A stretch of DNA of 38,352 nucleotides from Acidobacteriota bacterium (GCA_023474345.1 JAMCXS010000029.1:1-38352); one strand, 5' to 3'; positions 1-7,565 are shown, counted from the first letter of the stretch. The notes: generated from the letters alone by a model not told the origin. Program-made: numbers and translations.

Positions 1-130
1 GGCGCACCTCACACTCCGGATTCTGCGCGCCTGCTGATGGATGAAGCGCAGCTTTTCATCGAGGCTTCGCACAGTTGCTCCAACCGAATTGAAATTCCGG
101 TGGGCATTTAATGACAGGGGAAAGCATCCA

Positions 131-712
131 ATGGAACTTCAGCATATCAATGTAAAACTGCTGCTCGGGAAACCTGAACAAGTAGACCTTGAGCCGCTCG
201 TCCCGATCTTTCATGAATGGATCCAGGATCAGGTCTGGGATGATCTCCTGCTCGATGTGGCGGATTACCGGCACGTTCACGCAGGCCCCGGAGTCATCCT
301 GATCGGGCACGAAGGCAACTACAGCGTGGACAATTCGCACAACCGTCTGGGGGTTCGCTATAATCGCAAAGCCGCGCTCAATGGGAGCAATCACGACCGC
401 ATGAAACAAGCGGCGCAAGCGGCCCTCCGGGCTTGCGAGCGCCTGGAAGCGGACCCGCGCCTCGACGGAAAACTCCACTTTAACGGCCAGGAGATTGAAA
501 TTATCCTCAATGACCGCCTGCTGGCTCCCAACACCCCGGCCACCCGCGAAACAGTCACGGCTGAACTGGTTCCCTTCCTCCAACAACTGTTTGCGGGCAG
601 CGCCTATTCCCTCACTTTCGACAGCGACCCTCGCAGCCTGTCTCGAGCGTGCGTGAAAGCCTCGCAGGCTTTTTCCGCCGCGGCGCTGTCCAAGAACCTG
701 GCCTCTGCCTGA
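131..712 (+). CDS. conserved protein of unknown function
   Basis: Encodes a soluble protein of 193 aa with no signal peptide or membrane segment. I chose the ATG at 131 because AGGGGA lies nine bases upstream at 116-121; the in-frame ATG at 41 would add 30 poorly structured residues and has no ribosome site. The protein opens MELQHINVKLLL and carries the stretches WDDLLLDVADYRHVHAGPGV and GVRYNRKAAL (about residues 70-80). From memory these belong to an unnamed family found in several environmental phyla, where the gene stands alone. No catalytic motif is visible, so no function is proposed. The next gene lies more than 1 kb downstream, so no operon partner can be inferred on this side; the upstream side is cut by the window edge. 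Confidence 0.8.
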   Translation: MELQHINVKLLLGKPEQVDLEPLVPIFHEWIQDQVWDDLLLDVADYRHVHAGPGVILIGHEGNYSVDNSHNRLGVRYNRKAALNGSNHDRMKQAAQAALRACERLEADPRLDGKLHFNGQEIEIILNDRLLAPNTPATRETVTAELVPFLQQLFAGSAYSLTFDSDPRSLSRACVKASQAFSAAALSKNLASA

Positions 713-1833
713 AGCACGTCGCACGGGCCAGTCCAAAGTTGCCACCCAGTGTTCTGTAAAGGTGAATGGCCGCGCCTGCCAGCGCAACGAACCGGAAACG
801 CCCATCACCGAGGCCATCCAAGCCGCGCCGCGAGCCACCGCCAAGCTGGGAAAAATTCCCTGCCCTACTAAAGTCGACGCGCCGACAAAGTAATTTCTTT
901 CGCAAAAAATGGCTCCGGTTCGTTTTCGGTTCGTTTTAGCTTCGTTTTTTGGCCGGTTGTTTGTTTTCAGCAAGTTGGCCAGGTTCGTTTTAGGTTCGTT
1001 TTGGGTTCTTCTTAGCTTCGTTTTTGACTCCGATCCTTTATTTTCAATAACTTCCTAGCTTCGTTTTTGAAAAAAAAGAATTCTTTTTTCTGTTTTTTCA
1101 GCCGATTCTAAATGTATCATCTATATTTTTCAGAACGTTATATTTGTTTGTTGAACTCTTTCTTTATATTCGCGTTACCTTGCTGCCTTTCCTCACCCGT
1201 CGCTTCGCATCCCTTCTCCCGCCGGGCGAAGGCTGGGGGCGAGGGGAAGCCAAGCAGCAAAAGCCCACGCTACCAGCCTGCAGGGATCGTATCCTCGCGG
1301 CCCCTGCAAGCCCAAAAGACTAGCACACTAGCGTAAGATTGTCAAGTGTCTTTTTCGGCGCCGTGTGGGTGAGCCGCAAAACGCGTCGTGGCGCTCGCGC
1401 CCCGGGTTGGCCGGCTGGCAAGCCGCACGCTTTAGGGTTCTCCTCTTCAGATCTTTGGGCCGCCGCACATTCGGATGCTTGCCGAGCTCTCCGGGCTGCG
1501 CCTAAGCATGTTGCGAGCCCTCGGACGTGGAATCCTATGGTGATCGCGGACGCCTTTTTGATCTCGCCAAGAAGTCCCTAGACAAGCCGGCAATCGGATC
1601 CATCTTTCACGTCGCGGGATGGAACTTGGGACATAGCCTCAATTGTGTTCTGACCAAGGTCGAGTGAACGCGGCAGCAGTCAGCTATTACAGTCAAATCG
1701 CAGTTTGATTTAACCGTGCGTCCTTCTTTCCCGGGTGCTAAGGACAACATCCTGCCGCAACCTCGCATCGGCACGAATCTAACCACAAAGCCGCGGATCT
1801 GAAGATCCCTGCGACCAGGCTCCATAATAACCG
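713..1833. other. 1.1-kb intergenic region without a convincing gene
   Basis: No open frame here has a ribosome site or a recognisable product. The stretch from about 900 to 1170 is T-rich on the plus strand and unlike its surroundings; it holds the periodic TTCGTTTT array annotated separately. The part from 1171 to 1600 is GC-rich low-information sequence, and 1601-1833 is the 3' flank of the small minus-strand membrane protein gene. Nothing else is supported. Confidence 0.6.
919..1069 (+). repeat. 11-bp periodic TTCGTTTT array
   Basis: The octamer TTCGTTTT starts at 919, 930, 941, 984, 995, 1017 and 1060, with a degenerate copy (TTCTTCTT) at 1006. Within clusters the spacing is exactly 11 bp, about one helical turn; between clusters it is exactly 43 bp (941 to 984, and 1017 to 1060). 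The unit is roughly GGTTCGTTTTA or AGCTTCGTTTT. It sits between genes and codes for nothing convincing. From memory, similar repeats are common in some acidobacterial and planctomycete genomes; its role is unknown. Confidence 0.8.
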
Positions 1834-2205
1834 TCAATACCCTGTAGTTTTCAGGGTGTGAAGGTTCGTTGCTCCGCCGGCGATATGAGACCCAATACAC
1901 AGAATTTGCAGTGTCTTCCCCAGCTTCTGATGGTTGTTCTTTTTCATCCATGAAGAAAGGTAGTTGACGCCCACGGCCGTGGCTCCCAGAACAGGAAATA
2001 TGGAGGCATTCCGGGCAAAAGGCCGCACCAGAACGTTTGCCTCATAAGCTCTGCCGGAACGGACGGCACGATAAGTGGTTGCCGCGTCGAATTCGGCGGA
2101 CAGGATCGTGAGAGTTGATAGCTTTGCGAAGGGTTTAACGATTTTTTTCAGGCTTGCCGCCTGAGCCGTTGAAGCCATCAGCAGGACGAGCAGCACGCAT
2201 TTCAT
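1834..2205 (-). CDS. small exported or membrane protein, unknown function
   Basis: A 123-aa protein starting with a hydrophobic signal-like segment (MKCVLLVLLMASTAQA, a plausible cleavage after AQA). A second apolar stretch lies near residues 69-84 (IFPVLGATAVGVNYLS), and a third, glycine-containing one near 100-113. The ATG is fixed by AGGAGG at 2211-2216, five bases upstream. The pattern FDAATTYRAV..GRAYEANVLVRPF recalls small integral membrane proteins of the DUF5658 type (an early Asp, then Glu-Ala-Asn before a proline), but I cannot assign it firmly. It stands alone, with non-coding DNA on both sides. Confidence 0.7.
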   Translation of the reverse strand: MKCVLLVLLMASTAQAASLKKIVKPFAKLSTLTILSAEFDAATTYRAVRSGRAYEANVLVRPFARNASIFPVLGATAVGVNYLSSWMKKNNHQKLGKTLQILCIGSHIAGGATNLHTLKTTGY

Positions 2206-2691
2206 GGCGTCCTCCTACGCGGGAATGGGGAAGCTTTGCCTTGATGAGGCAGATAGCCTACAATCTGGCGATCGCCTCGTCCCGCGAGGGATAACGCAAT
2301 TCCGGGACCAGCCTCGTTGCGCGTCCGGGTTGGGAACTCAACTCTAAGAAGTTCAGATTGAAGCAGATGGCAAGCAAACCGGCAGCCGGGTGCGCTGCAG
2401 ATTCAGAGGAGCCTGCGACAAGATGCACCGCCCTGCGCGAGAAAGCGCAAATTTTTGCCGATTCTTGCTGGGCTTGGCGACAGGCGACGCGCCCGGCGGA
2501 AGACTTTTCGGGCGCAATCTCAGAAATGAGGGTGGCAAGGCCGGAAACATCTCAGAAGCTTCATCAAGAACGTGCCTTGTGGCCGCGAAGCCGCGACCGC
2601 GCTGGGCATCTCCCGGCGCAACCTTCCCTGCATGATTGACGCCGGAGCGCCGTTCTCGGAAATGTACCGATTGGGTGCTGCAAGCAGGAAA
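2206..2691. other. intergenic region with a dispersed repeat copy
   Basis: No gene is supported. The interval contains repeat copy A (annotated separately). At about 2581-2650 on the plus strand a short frame reads like a helix-turn-helix (EAATALGISRRNL), but it has no start or continuation. The tRNA-Cys 3' end follows at 2692. Confidence 0.5.
2366..2491 (+). repeat. dispersed intergenic repeat, copy A
   Basis: About 125 bp that aligns, with small gaps, to 4532-4656 in the same orientation. Shared blocks are AAGCAA near the left end, GCCGGGTG, a core GCGCAAATTTTTGCCGATTCT (2445-2465; 20 of 21 bases match copy B), and the right-end GGCGACGCG-like block. With copy B it brackets the acyltransferase/Cys-protein/tRNA-Cys unit. 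It is too diverged to be a recent duplication and is probably a genome-wide family. Confidence 0.7.
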
Positions 2692-2765
2692 TGGAGGCGC
2701 GGAGTGGAATTAAACCACTGTTAGAGGCTTTGCAGGCCCCTCCCTTATCACTCGGGTACCGCGCC
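2692..2765 (-). tRNA. tRNA-Cys (anticodon GCA), CCA encoded
   Basis: Read on the minus strand, the 74 nt fold into a full cloverleaf. The acceptor GGCGCGG (2765-2759) pairs with CCGCGCC (2702-2696), followed by discriminator U and encoded CCA (2694-2692). The D stem is CCC/GGG. The anticodon stem GGGGC/GCCTC has one G-U pair and loop CTGCAAA, giving anticodon GCA; U73 and this anticodon are cysteine identity features. The T stem AGTGG/CCACT has loop TTTAATT. Two oddities: the D loop reads GUGAUAA, so the usual G19 is A, and the T loop has U in place of C56. The change G19-C56 to A19-U56 keeps Watson-Crick pairing at the elbow. It lies 32 bp after the Cys-motif gene with no obvious promoter between them, so co-transcription is likely. 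Confidence 0.92.
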
Positions 2766-2797
2766 TCACAACCCTTCAAGCATCTGAGTCTTTCGAA

Positions 2798-3343
2798 TTA
2801 TCCGGGCTCAACCCTTTTCAGCCAGCACTCGCGCCAGAACAAGGGACATGCACGGTCGCAGCCTATGCCACCGCCCTGACAAACACTCCCTTCGAGAAGG
2901 ACGGTGTTCTTGAGCTTCCGGAGGATTCCGGGCTTGCTCTCAAGACAAATTTTCTGCACCCGCCGCATCACCCGCATCTGGCGGCCGCAATATTCTCTCA
3001 TCTCCGGCGGGAATCCCAGACCTCGGTTTCTTCCGGAGCTGTCAAGCGTGGCGAGAATCTCGTCGACGGTTTTAACCTCGACAAGCTCGCCCGGCACGAG
3101 GTTCAGAACTTCATCGACGATCTCGGGAGTCTTACCCGGCGCACGCTTTGCGACGCCAACTAATACGAGCGTCCACCAGTACAGCCTTGACACGGCCCAT
3201 CCTATCGATTGGAAAAATCCATGTTGAGCGAAATGGTCACGGGCTCGAGCCGCCCAGACGAGGACCGTCGGATAATTCTTGTACCGCCCCGCCAAGTCAT
3301 CGTTTTGGCAGATGTATTCTTCGTCGAACTTCTTCACTTGCAC
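2798..3343 (-). CDS. conserved cysteine-motif protein of unknown function
   Basis: A 181-aa protein; the GTG at 3343 is chosen because GGAGGGAG lies eight bases upstream. An amphipathic and aromatic segment (about residues 48-64, IGWAVSRLYWWTLVLVG) may touch the membrane. The C-terminal half is distinctive: GLGFPPEMREYCGRQMRV (108-125), then C133, then C155, C162, C166 and C173 in CQGGGIGCDRACPLFWRECW. The Cys spacing suggests a metal- or cluster-binding knuckle. I recognise this as an unnamed conserved family that often accompanies GNAT/FemAB-like proteins or polysaccharide genes (recollection, not searched). It follows the acyltransferase gene by 93 bp and precedes tRNA-Cys by 32 bp. Its biochemical role is unknown. 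Confidence 0.85.
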   Translation of the reverse strand: MQVKKFDEEYICQNDDLAGRYKNYPTVLVWAARARDHFAQHGFFQSIGWAVSRLYWWTLVLVGVAKRAPGKTPEIVDEVLNLVPGELVEVKTVDEILATLDSSGRNRGLGFPPEMREYCGRQMRVMRRVQKICLESKPGILRKLKNTVLLEGSVCQGGGIGCDRACPLFWRECWLKRVEPG

Positions 3344-3436
3344 TGTGTTGTCTCCCTCCAGTCTCGGATTTCCGGTTTCGCAAGCTCCCTTCGACCCTGA
3401 AACATTCCGGGCTCCGCCCATGCAACGACCGCGCTT

Positions 3437-4405
3437 CTATTGCCCCCGCAAGGCTTGCCAAAATTCGAGGCCAGCGTTAAGAGCCTTCATCCTGCGGCTC
3501 ATTTTCCAAACACGAAAATATGGCACCTGCCGAGCGCCATAATTACGGAAGTGACGCTCCACAGGCTCGATCATTGAACCTTCAAAGTCAAACGCCTTGC
3601 CCTGCTTAGCGGCAAACTGGATCGCCCGCCAAAATAACAGGCTGCCGGCGCCACTATTCCTCAGAGTAGGATCGCTTCCGCCCATAATGGTAAAGAGGAA
3701 GCGCTTGTCCCACACAACGTAAAGCGCGGCATGGGTGTTGCCTCGAGCATCTTCCGCAAAGAATATTCGCCGGCAGTTATTCCGCTCGCACGCAGCGTCA
3801 ATTCGATGGACAAGATCGGGGGTATAGGGTAGCTGGCACCCCTGTCGCGCAAAAGTCTTAACATTCATTTCAAGAAAGCGGTCAACGCCGAGGTCGGTTC
3901 TCACCTTCACCTCGTTTTCGGCTTTCCGTATCTCAGACCTGGCACTGTGGCGGAAGCCCTCCCAAACCGCGTCAAGGTCAGTCAAGTCTTCCAGCCGGTA
4001 TGTGTAATTCGTCGTCTGTTCGAATCCGGCCCAGTAGAAGGGGAGCCAATTGGTAATCTCCGGCGTGAAGTTCTGGCGAAACAGATCAAACCGCGGTAGC
4101 TGCCCGATCAGCTTCGTCATCAGCTCTTTCTCGTCGGCAAGCCGCTGGGAGTATTTCATTTCATGAAGGCACAACCACGGCCCCAGCCGACAGGTGAGCG
4201 GTGGCACCGAAAGCACCGTCAAGCCAAATTTCTTCTTGAGCACGAAGGGCAGCCTTGCCACGGTTACCCCGCTTTTGTTGATCGTTACCTCGCCCCATGC
4301 ACCGGGCGCCACAGCCTCCAGCCACCACGGCTGTTGAAAAATGCAGCATGTCTCCTTGTCCTGGCTGGCGACCGTGTCGTGCTCTATAGCTTTGACGGTT
4401 CCCAT
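3437..4405 (-). CDS. FemAB/GNAT-like acyltransferase (Acetyltransf_6 type)
   Basis: A 322-aa protein. The ATG at 4405 is preferred because CAGGGG lies five bases upstream; the longer frame adds 70 residues of non-coding character. It has the layout of FemAB-like double-GNAT proteins: YTYRLEDL (about 135-142), the basic helix FRHSARSEIRKAEN (151-164), and the C-terminal signature FDFEGSMIEPVERHFRNYGA (272-291), followed by YFRVWKMS. Such enzymes transfer an acyl or aminoacyl group to cell-envelope, polysaccharide or small-molecule acceptors; classic FemABX members take the residue from aminoacyl-tRNA, while others use acyl-CoA. No donor can be told from the sequence, but the co-directional tRNA-Cys makes an aminoacyl-tRNA donor worth testing. 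First gene of a probable three-gene unit. Confidence 0.85.
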   Translation of the reverse strand: MGTVKAIEHDTVASQDKETCCIFQQPWWLEAVAPGAWGEVTINKSGVTVARLPFVLKKKFGLTVLSVPPLTCRLGPWLCLHEMKYSQRLADEKELMTKLIGQLPRFDLFRQNFTPEITNWLPFYWAGFEQTTNYTYRLEDLTDLDAVWEGFRHSARSEIRKAENEVKVRTDLGVDRFLEMNVKTFARQGCQLPYTPDLVHRIDAACERNNCRRIFFAEDARGNTHAALYVVWDKRFLFTIMGGSDPTLRNSGAGSLLFWRAIQFAAKQGKAFDFEGSMIEPVERHFRNYGARQVPYFRVWKMSRRMKALNAGLEFWQALRGQ

Positions 4406-4881
4406 CGCGTCCCCTGCAAATACGGAGCGATAGCTCCTTCTCGTACTTTGATGGAAGTCAGCAATTCCTGTGCCATAGGACAACACGCCCTTGCGTAAGG
4501 AACTTAACTGTAAGTAATTCAAGGTGGAACGGATCGAAAGCAAGCGCGCCGCCGGGTGTGGTAGGCGCCAATCCAGAACGGGCCTTGCTGCATTGCCTTT
4601 CGCGGACGGGCGCAAATTTTTTCCGATTCTCTTCGTTGGCCAGGCTCGGCGACGCGTCCGCCCTTCGGCGCACAGGGTTCGGCGTTCGGGGCCTGCTCAC
4701 GAATAAAGTCCTTCCATCTTTCTTCACGCTGTCATAAGTTTGGTAAGTTCGATTCACGAGGCTGCGCAGCGGGATCGCTTCCGGGCGCGGCAGCCGATGG
4801 GGCGGAAGACTCTTCAAGCTTTACATTAATGTTTGAGCGAGCGCCGCGCCCTTGGGAAATCCCGAATAGCAGGGGGGTGAA
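4406..4881. other. intergenic region upstream of divergent genes
   Basis: This lies between the minus-strand acyltransferase and the plus-strand sulfatase and must hold both promoters; I see no clear -35/-10 pair. It contains repeat copy B at 4532-4656. No small gene with a ribosome site is visible. Confidence 0.5.
4532..4656 (+). repeat. dispersed intergenic repeat, copy B
   Basis: Aligns in the same orientation with 2366-2491. The best-conserved block is GCGCAAATTTTTTCCGATTC (4610-4629), and both copies end in GCGACGCG. It sits just upstream of the acyltransferase gene, so copies A and B bracket that unit as direct repeats about 2.2 kb apart. Confidence 0.65.
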
Positions 4882-6267
4882 ATGGACCGGAGAAGCTTCA
4901 TGAAGAACATGAGTTACGGCCTGGGATCTGCCAGTGTGCTGGGCCGTTCCCGGCAGAGTTCTTCCCTGCCCGCGGTTACCGATCCCCCAAAAGGATCTCT
5001 TCCCAACTTTGTGTTCTTGATTTCCGATGACCAAAGTTATCCGGATGCCGGCTGCTACGGAAACAAATCTCTCCACACTCCGAACATCGACCGTCTGGCG
5101 CGCGAGGGCATGCGTTTTGACCGCGTCTTTGCACCCGCGCCTTCCTGCAGCCCCAGCCGCTCTGCCATTTTGACCGGAGAGTCCCCGCACGAAACCGGAA
5201 CCTCCCGGTTTCATTCCCCCATGCCGGCCGACCAAAAGACAATCCTGGAATATCTGAAAAGTCGCGGCTATTACACGGGAGCGTTCAAGAAAGTCCACCA
5301 AGGACTCGAGTTCTGGAACCGCTGGGACTTTCAAGGGCACCGGCAACCCATCCACACATTCTTTGATGCGCGGCCCAAAAATCGCCCCTTTTATCTGCAC
5401 ATCGGATATCACGACCCTCATCGGCCCTACCTGCCGGGCGAGCGCTTTCCAATCCACAATACGCGCTCGGAGGTGGCGGTTCCTGGTTTTCTGCCGGATA
5501 CGCCGGGCGTCCGGAAAGACTTGGCGCACTATTGTGACGCCATCGAGCGGCTGGACATGCGTATCGGAATATGCCTGGAGCTGCTCGATCGGCATGGCCT
5601 CGCTGAAAACACCCTGCTGATCTTTACGAGTGACCAAGGTATGTCCTTCCCGGGCGCCAAAGGAACGCTTTACGATCCCGGACTTCACGTTCCTTTCGTT
5701 GCCCGCTGGCCGGGAAAAATCAAACCCGGCCGAATTTCTTCCGAACTGATTTCTCTTGTCGATCTGGCGCCGACGTGGCTTGAAGCGGCGGGAATTCGCC
5801 CGCCCAAAGCCATGGATGGCAGCAGCTTTCTGGGCCTTCTGACGGGCGGCAAATACCACCCGCGCGAAGAAATTTTCGCCGAGCGGAATTACCACACCCA
5901 TTTGGATCTGATCCGCTGCGTGCGGACCGCGCGTTACAAGCTGATCCATAACTTCCTGCCCCAAGAGCCCTACCGGCCCTTGAGCGACATTGCCCGGTCT
6001 CCAAGCTGGCGCTCCATCGAACACCTCCACAATGAAGGAAAGCTCAGCCCCGCATTGACCCGGAAATTTTTTGCCAAGCCGCGTGCCGTAGTGGAATTCT
6101 ATGACCTGGAAAAAGACCCGTGGGAGATGGAAAACCACGCCCCTGATCCGACGTATGGTGACACGGTCCGAAAGCTGCAGGCAGAGCTCAGCCAATGGAT
6201 GATCCGAACGCATGACTTTTTGCCGCCGCCCATTGAGCCGGTCTCGCTGGATCTTTTGACCGAGTAA
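4882..6267 (+). CDS. Tat-exported type I sulfatase
   Basis: A 461-aa alkaline-phosphatase-fold sulfatase that hydrolyses sulfate esters or sulfamates, probably from a sulfated glycan, in the periplasm. The twin-arginine motif RRSFMKN is at residues 3-9. Metal ligands D49/D50 lie in FLISDDQS. The modification motif C89-S-P-S-R93 followed by AILTGE marks a Cys-type enzyme whose C89 becomes formylglycine. GYHDPHRPY (175-183) and FTSDQGM (248-254, D251) supply further active-site residues. The layout resembles heparan N-sulfatase/iduronate-sulfatase-like S1 families, but the substrate is not predictable. A G-rich ribosome site (AGGGGGGTGA) immediately precedes the ATG. No formylglycine-generating enzyme or glycosidase is nearby, so maturation must be supplied from elsewhere. 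Confidence 0.93.
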   Translation: MDRRSFMKNMSYGLGSASVLGRSRQSSSLPAVTDPPKGSLPNFVFLISDDQSYPDAGCYGNKSLHTPNIDRLAREGMRFDRVFAPAPSCSPSRSAILTGESPHETGTSRFHSPMPADQKTILEYLKSRGYYTGAFKKVHQGLEFWNRWDFQGHRQPIHTFFDARPKNRPFYLHIGYHDPHRPYLPGERFPIHNTRSEVAVPGFLPDTPGVRKDLAHYCDAIERLDMRIGICLELLDRHGLAENTLLIFTSDQGMSFPGAKGTLYDPGLHVPFVARWPGKIKPGRISSELISLVDLAPTWLEAAGIRPPKAMDGSSFLGLLTGGKYHPREEIFAERNYHTHLDLIRCVRTARYKLIHNFLPQEPYRPLSDIARSPSWRSIEHLHNEGKLSPALTRKFFAKPRAVVEFYDLEKDPWEMENHAPDPTYGDTVRKLQAELSQWMIRTHDFLPPPIEPVSLDLLTE

Positions 6268-6284
6268 AGCGGCCCTTAACGAGG

Positions 6285-6328
6285 TCCGCATGTTATGCGG
6301 AGATTGAGACGCCCCGGCAGGGTGTCTC
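6285..6328. repeat. two tandem hairpins after the sulfatase gene
   Basis: The first hairpin is TCCGCAT-GTT-ATGCGGA (6285-6301), a perfect 7-bp stem. The second is GAGACGCCC/GGGTGTCTC (6306-6328), with a 9-bp stem including one G-T pair and a 5-base loop. No T-run follows either, so they look more like intergenic REP-type hairpins than classic terminators, though they may still end or protect the sulfatase mRNA. Confidence 0.6.
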
Positions 6329-6470
6329 TACAGGGCCTGCTGGAAATATGGTTTCTCGGCAAAAAATTTGAGCGCACGAAACCCAAGTGAAGATATGATG
6401 GAATTCCGTTCCGGCATGGTGGCTGACCGGACAACACCAAGCGGCAAAATATAATTGTGGGGAGTCTCGC

Positions 6471-7418
6471 ATGGAACTTTATCCGAACGTCTACAGGATC
6501 GAATCCCTCTTCGGAGGCCGAAACCTTTTTCAATATCTTTTTGTCGGCGACAACATCGTTCTGGCGGATACCGGAATAGCGGAAACGCCTGAAAAAGTCA
6601 TTTTCCCATTTTTCGACAAGCTGAAGATCAAGCCCCAGCAGTTGACCCTGGCCGTCACGACGCACTCGGACGTAGACCATCAAGGCGGAAACGACGCCAT
6701 CAAAAAGGCTTCGCCCCAAACCATGCTGAGTTGCGGCGAGGCGGATCGCGAATTGGTAGAGGACCCGGGCACGCTTTATACGCAGCGCTATAACTTTCTC
6801 AAGGACGAACACGGAGTGGGATTCGAGGACGAACCATCGCCTGACGCGGGAAAGCATCGCCCAATGGACCTCTGCTTCACGGGCGGAGAACGGATTCATC
6901 TGCGCGACGGCTGGTGGCTTGAAGTTCTTCATGTGCCCGGGCACTCCCGAGGTCATCTGGCACTGTATGATCCCCAAAAGCGCGCCTTGTTCTCCGGCGA
7001 CGCAGTGCACGGACGCGGATGTCCTAAGGCGACAGGCGAAATGGCCATTCCCGTGACGTATTACCACATTGATGCTTACCTCTCAACGATCCGCTACATC
7101 GAACACTTGCCGATCGACGTCCTCTACTCCGGCCACTGGCCGATCATGCGCGGCGAAGAAATTCGGGACTTCCTGGCGGAATCGCGCCGGACTGTCGAGA
7201 TTGCCGATCGCGCCATCCTTCAAAGCCTGGCCCAAAATCCTTCCGGCCTCACGATGAAAGAATTGATTGACGCCGTAGGAAGCGCCGTCGGCGATTGGCC
7301 GAACGATACCTGGTTTTTCGCCATGTTCCCCATTAAGGGACATATGGACCGGCTGGAGCAGCACGGGAAAGTTAAACCGGTACGCGGGGCGCGGCCGGCA
7401 AAGTGGGCACTGGCCTGA
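6471..7418 (+). CDS. MBL-fold metallo-hydrolase with C-terminal helical domain
   Basis: A 315-aa cytoplasmic metallo-beta-lactamase-fold protein; GGGGAG at 6459-6464 sets the ATG. The metal site reads H65-S-D67-V-D69-H70 (THSDVDHQGG), then VPGHSRGH (H158), FSGDAVHG (D177) and YSGHWPIM (H222). The usual HxHxDH is thus HxDxDH, with Asp replacing the second His. Such variants occur in some MBL hydrolases, and I cannot say whether one or two metals bind. Residues from about 240 on (LAQNPSGLTMKELIDAVG) resemble the winged-helix tail of LACTB2/RNase-Z-like relatives. It could be a lactonase, thioesterase or small-molecule hydrolase; the substrate is unknown. It stands alone between hairpins. Confidence 0.85.
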   Translation: MELYPNVYRIESLFGGRNLFQYLFVGDNIVLADTGIAETPEKVIFPFFDKLKIKPQQLTLAVTTHSDVDHQGGNDAIKKASPQTMLSCGEADRELVEDPGTLYTQRYNFLKDEHGVGFEDEPSPDAGKHRPMDLCFTGGERIHLRDGWWLEVLHVPGHSRGHLALYDPQKRALFSGDAVHGRGCPKATGEMAIPVTYYHIDAYLSTIRYIEHLPIDVLYSGHWPIMRGEEIRDFLAESRRTVEIADRAILQSLAQNPSGLTMKELIDAVGSAVGDWPNDTWFFAMFPIKGHMDRLEQHGKVKPVRGARPAKWALA

Positions 7419-7546
7419 AGAATTTCAGCACCGAGGTCGCGGAGAGGCTCCGTGCCCTCCGTGTTAAAGCTTCTAAGGTACGGAGTTCACAAAGGCTTGG
7501 CAGGAGCGGACAGCGTGCGGCCGCCGGCTTTTCGTGCACGAAGAAT

Positions 7547-7565
7547 CGGCGATCACAGATCGCCG
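7547..7565. repeat. REP-like palindrome
   Basis: CGGCGATC-ACA-GATCGCCG is a perfect 8-bp stem with a 3-base loop, flanked on the right by TTACA. It lies in the 191-bp gap between two convergent genes. From memory this motif is dispersed between genes in acidobacterial genomes. It may also serve as a bidirectional transcription stop, although no T-run follows. Confidence 0.6.

Noticed and set aside
56-973. 305-codon minus-strand frame over the first gene
   Set aside because: Its N-terminus is just the translated TTCGTTTT repeat and the rest is antisense to a conserved protein.
1112-1581. Two short plus-strand frames in the first intergenic region
   Set aside because: No ribosome sites, low-complexity peptides and a non-standard start in one.
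2581-2690. Helix-turn-helix-like peptide (EAATALGISRRNL) on the plus strand
   Set aside because: Only about 30 residues, with no start, and it runs into the antisense of the tRNA; probably chance or an unrecognisable remnant.
2703-2719. GTGGTTTAATTC resembles a conserved 16S rRNA segment
   Set aside because: It is the T arm of tRNA-Cys; no rRNA sequence surrounds it.
2691-2879. Short plus-strand frame starting MEARSGIKP
   Set aside because: It is the antisense translation of the tRNA-Cys gene, a common source of spurious small proteins; this reading is what led to the tRNA call.
4732-6291. 519-codon antisense frame over the sulfatase gene
   Set aside because: The sulfatase reading carries intact catalytic motifs; the antisense reading has none.
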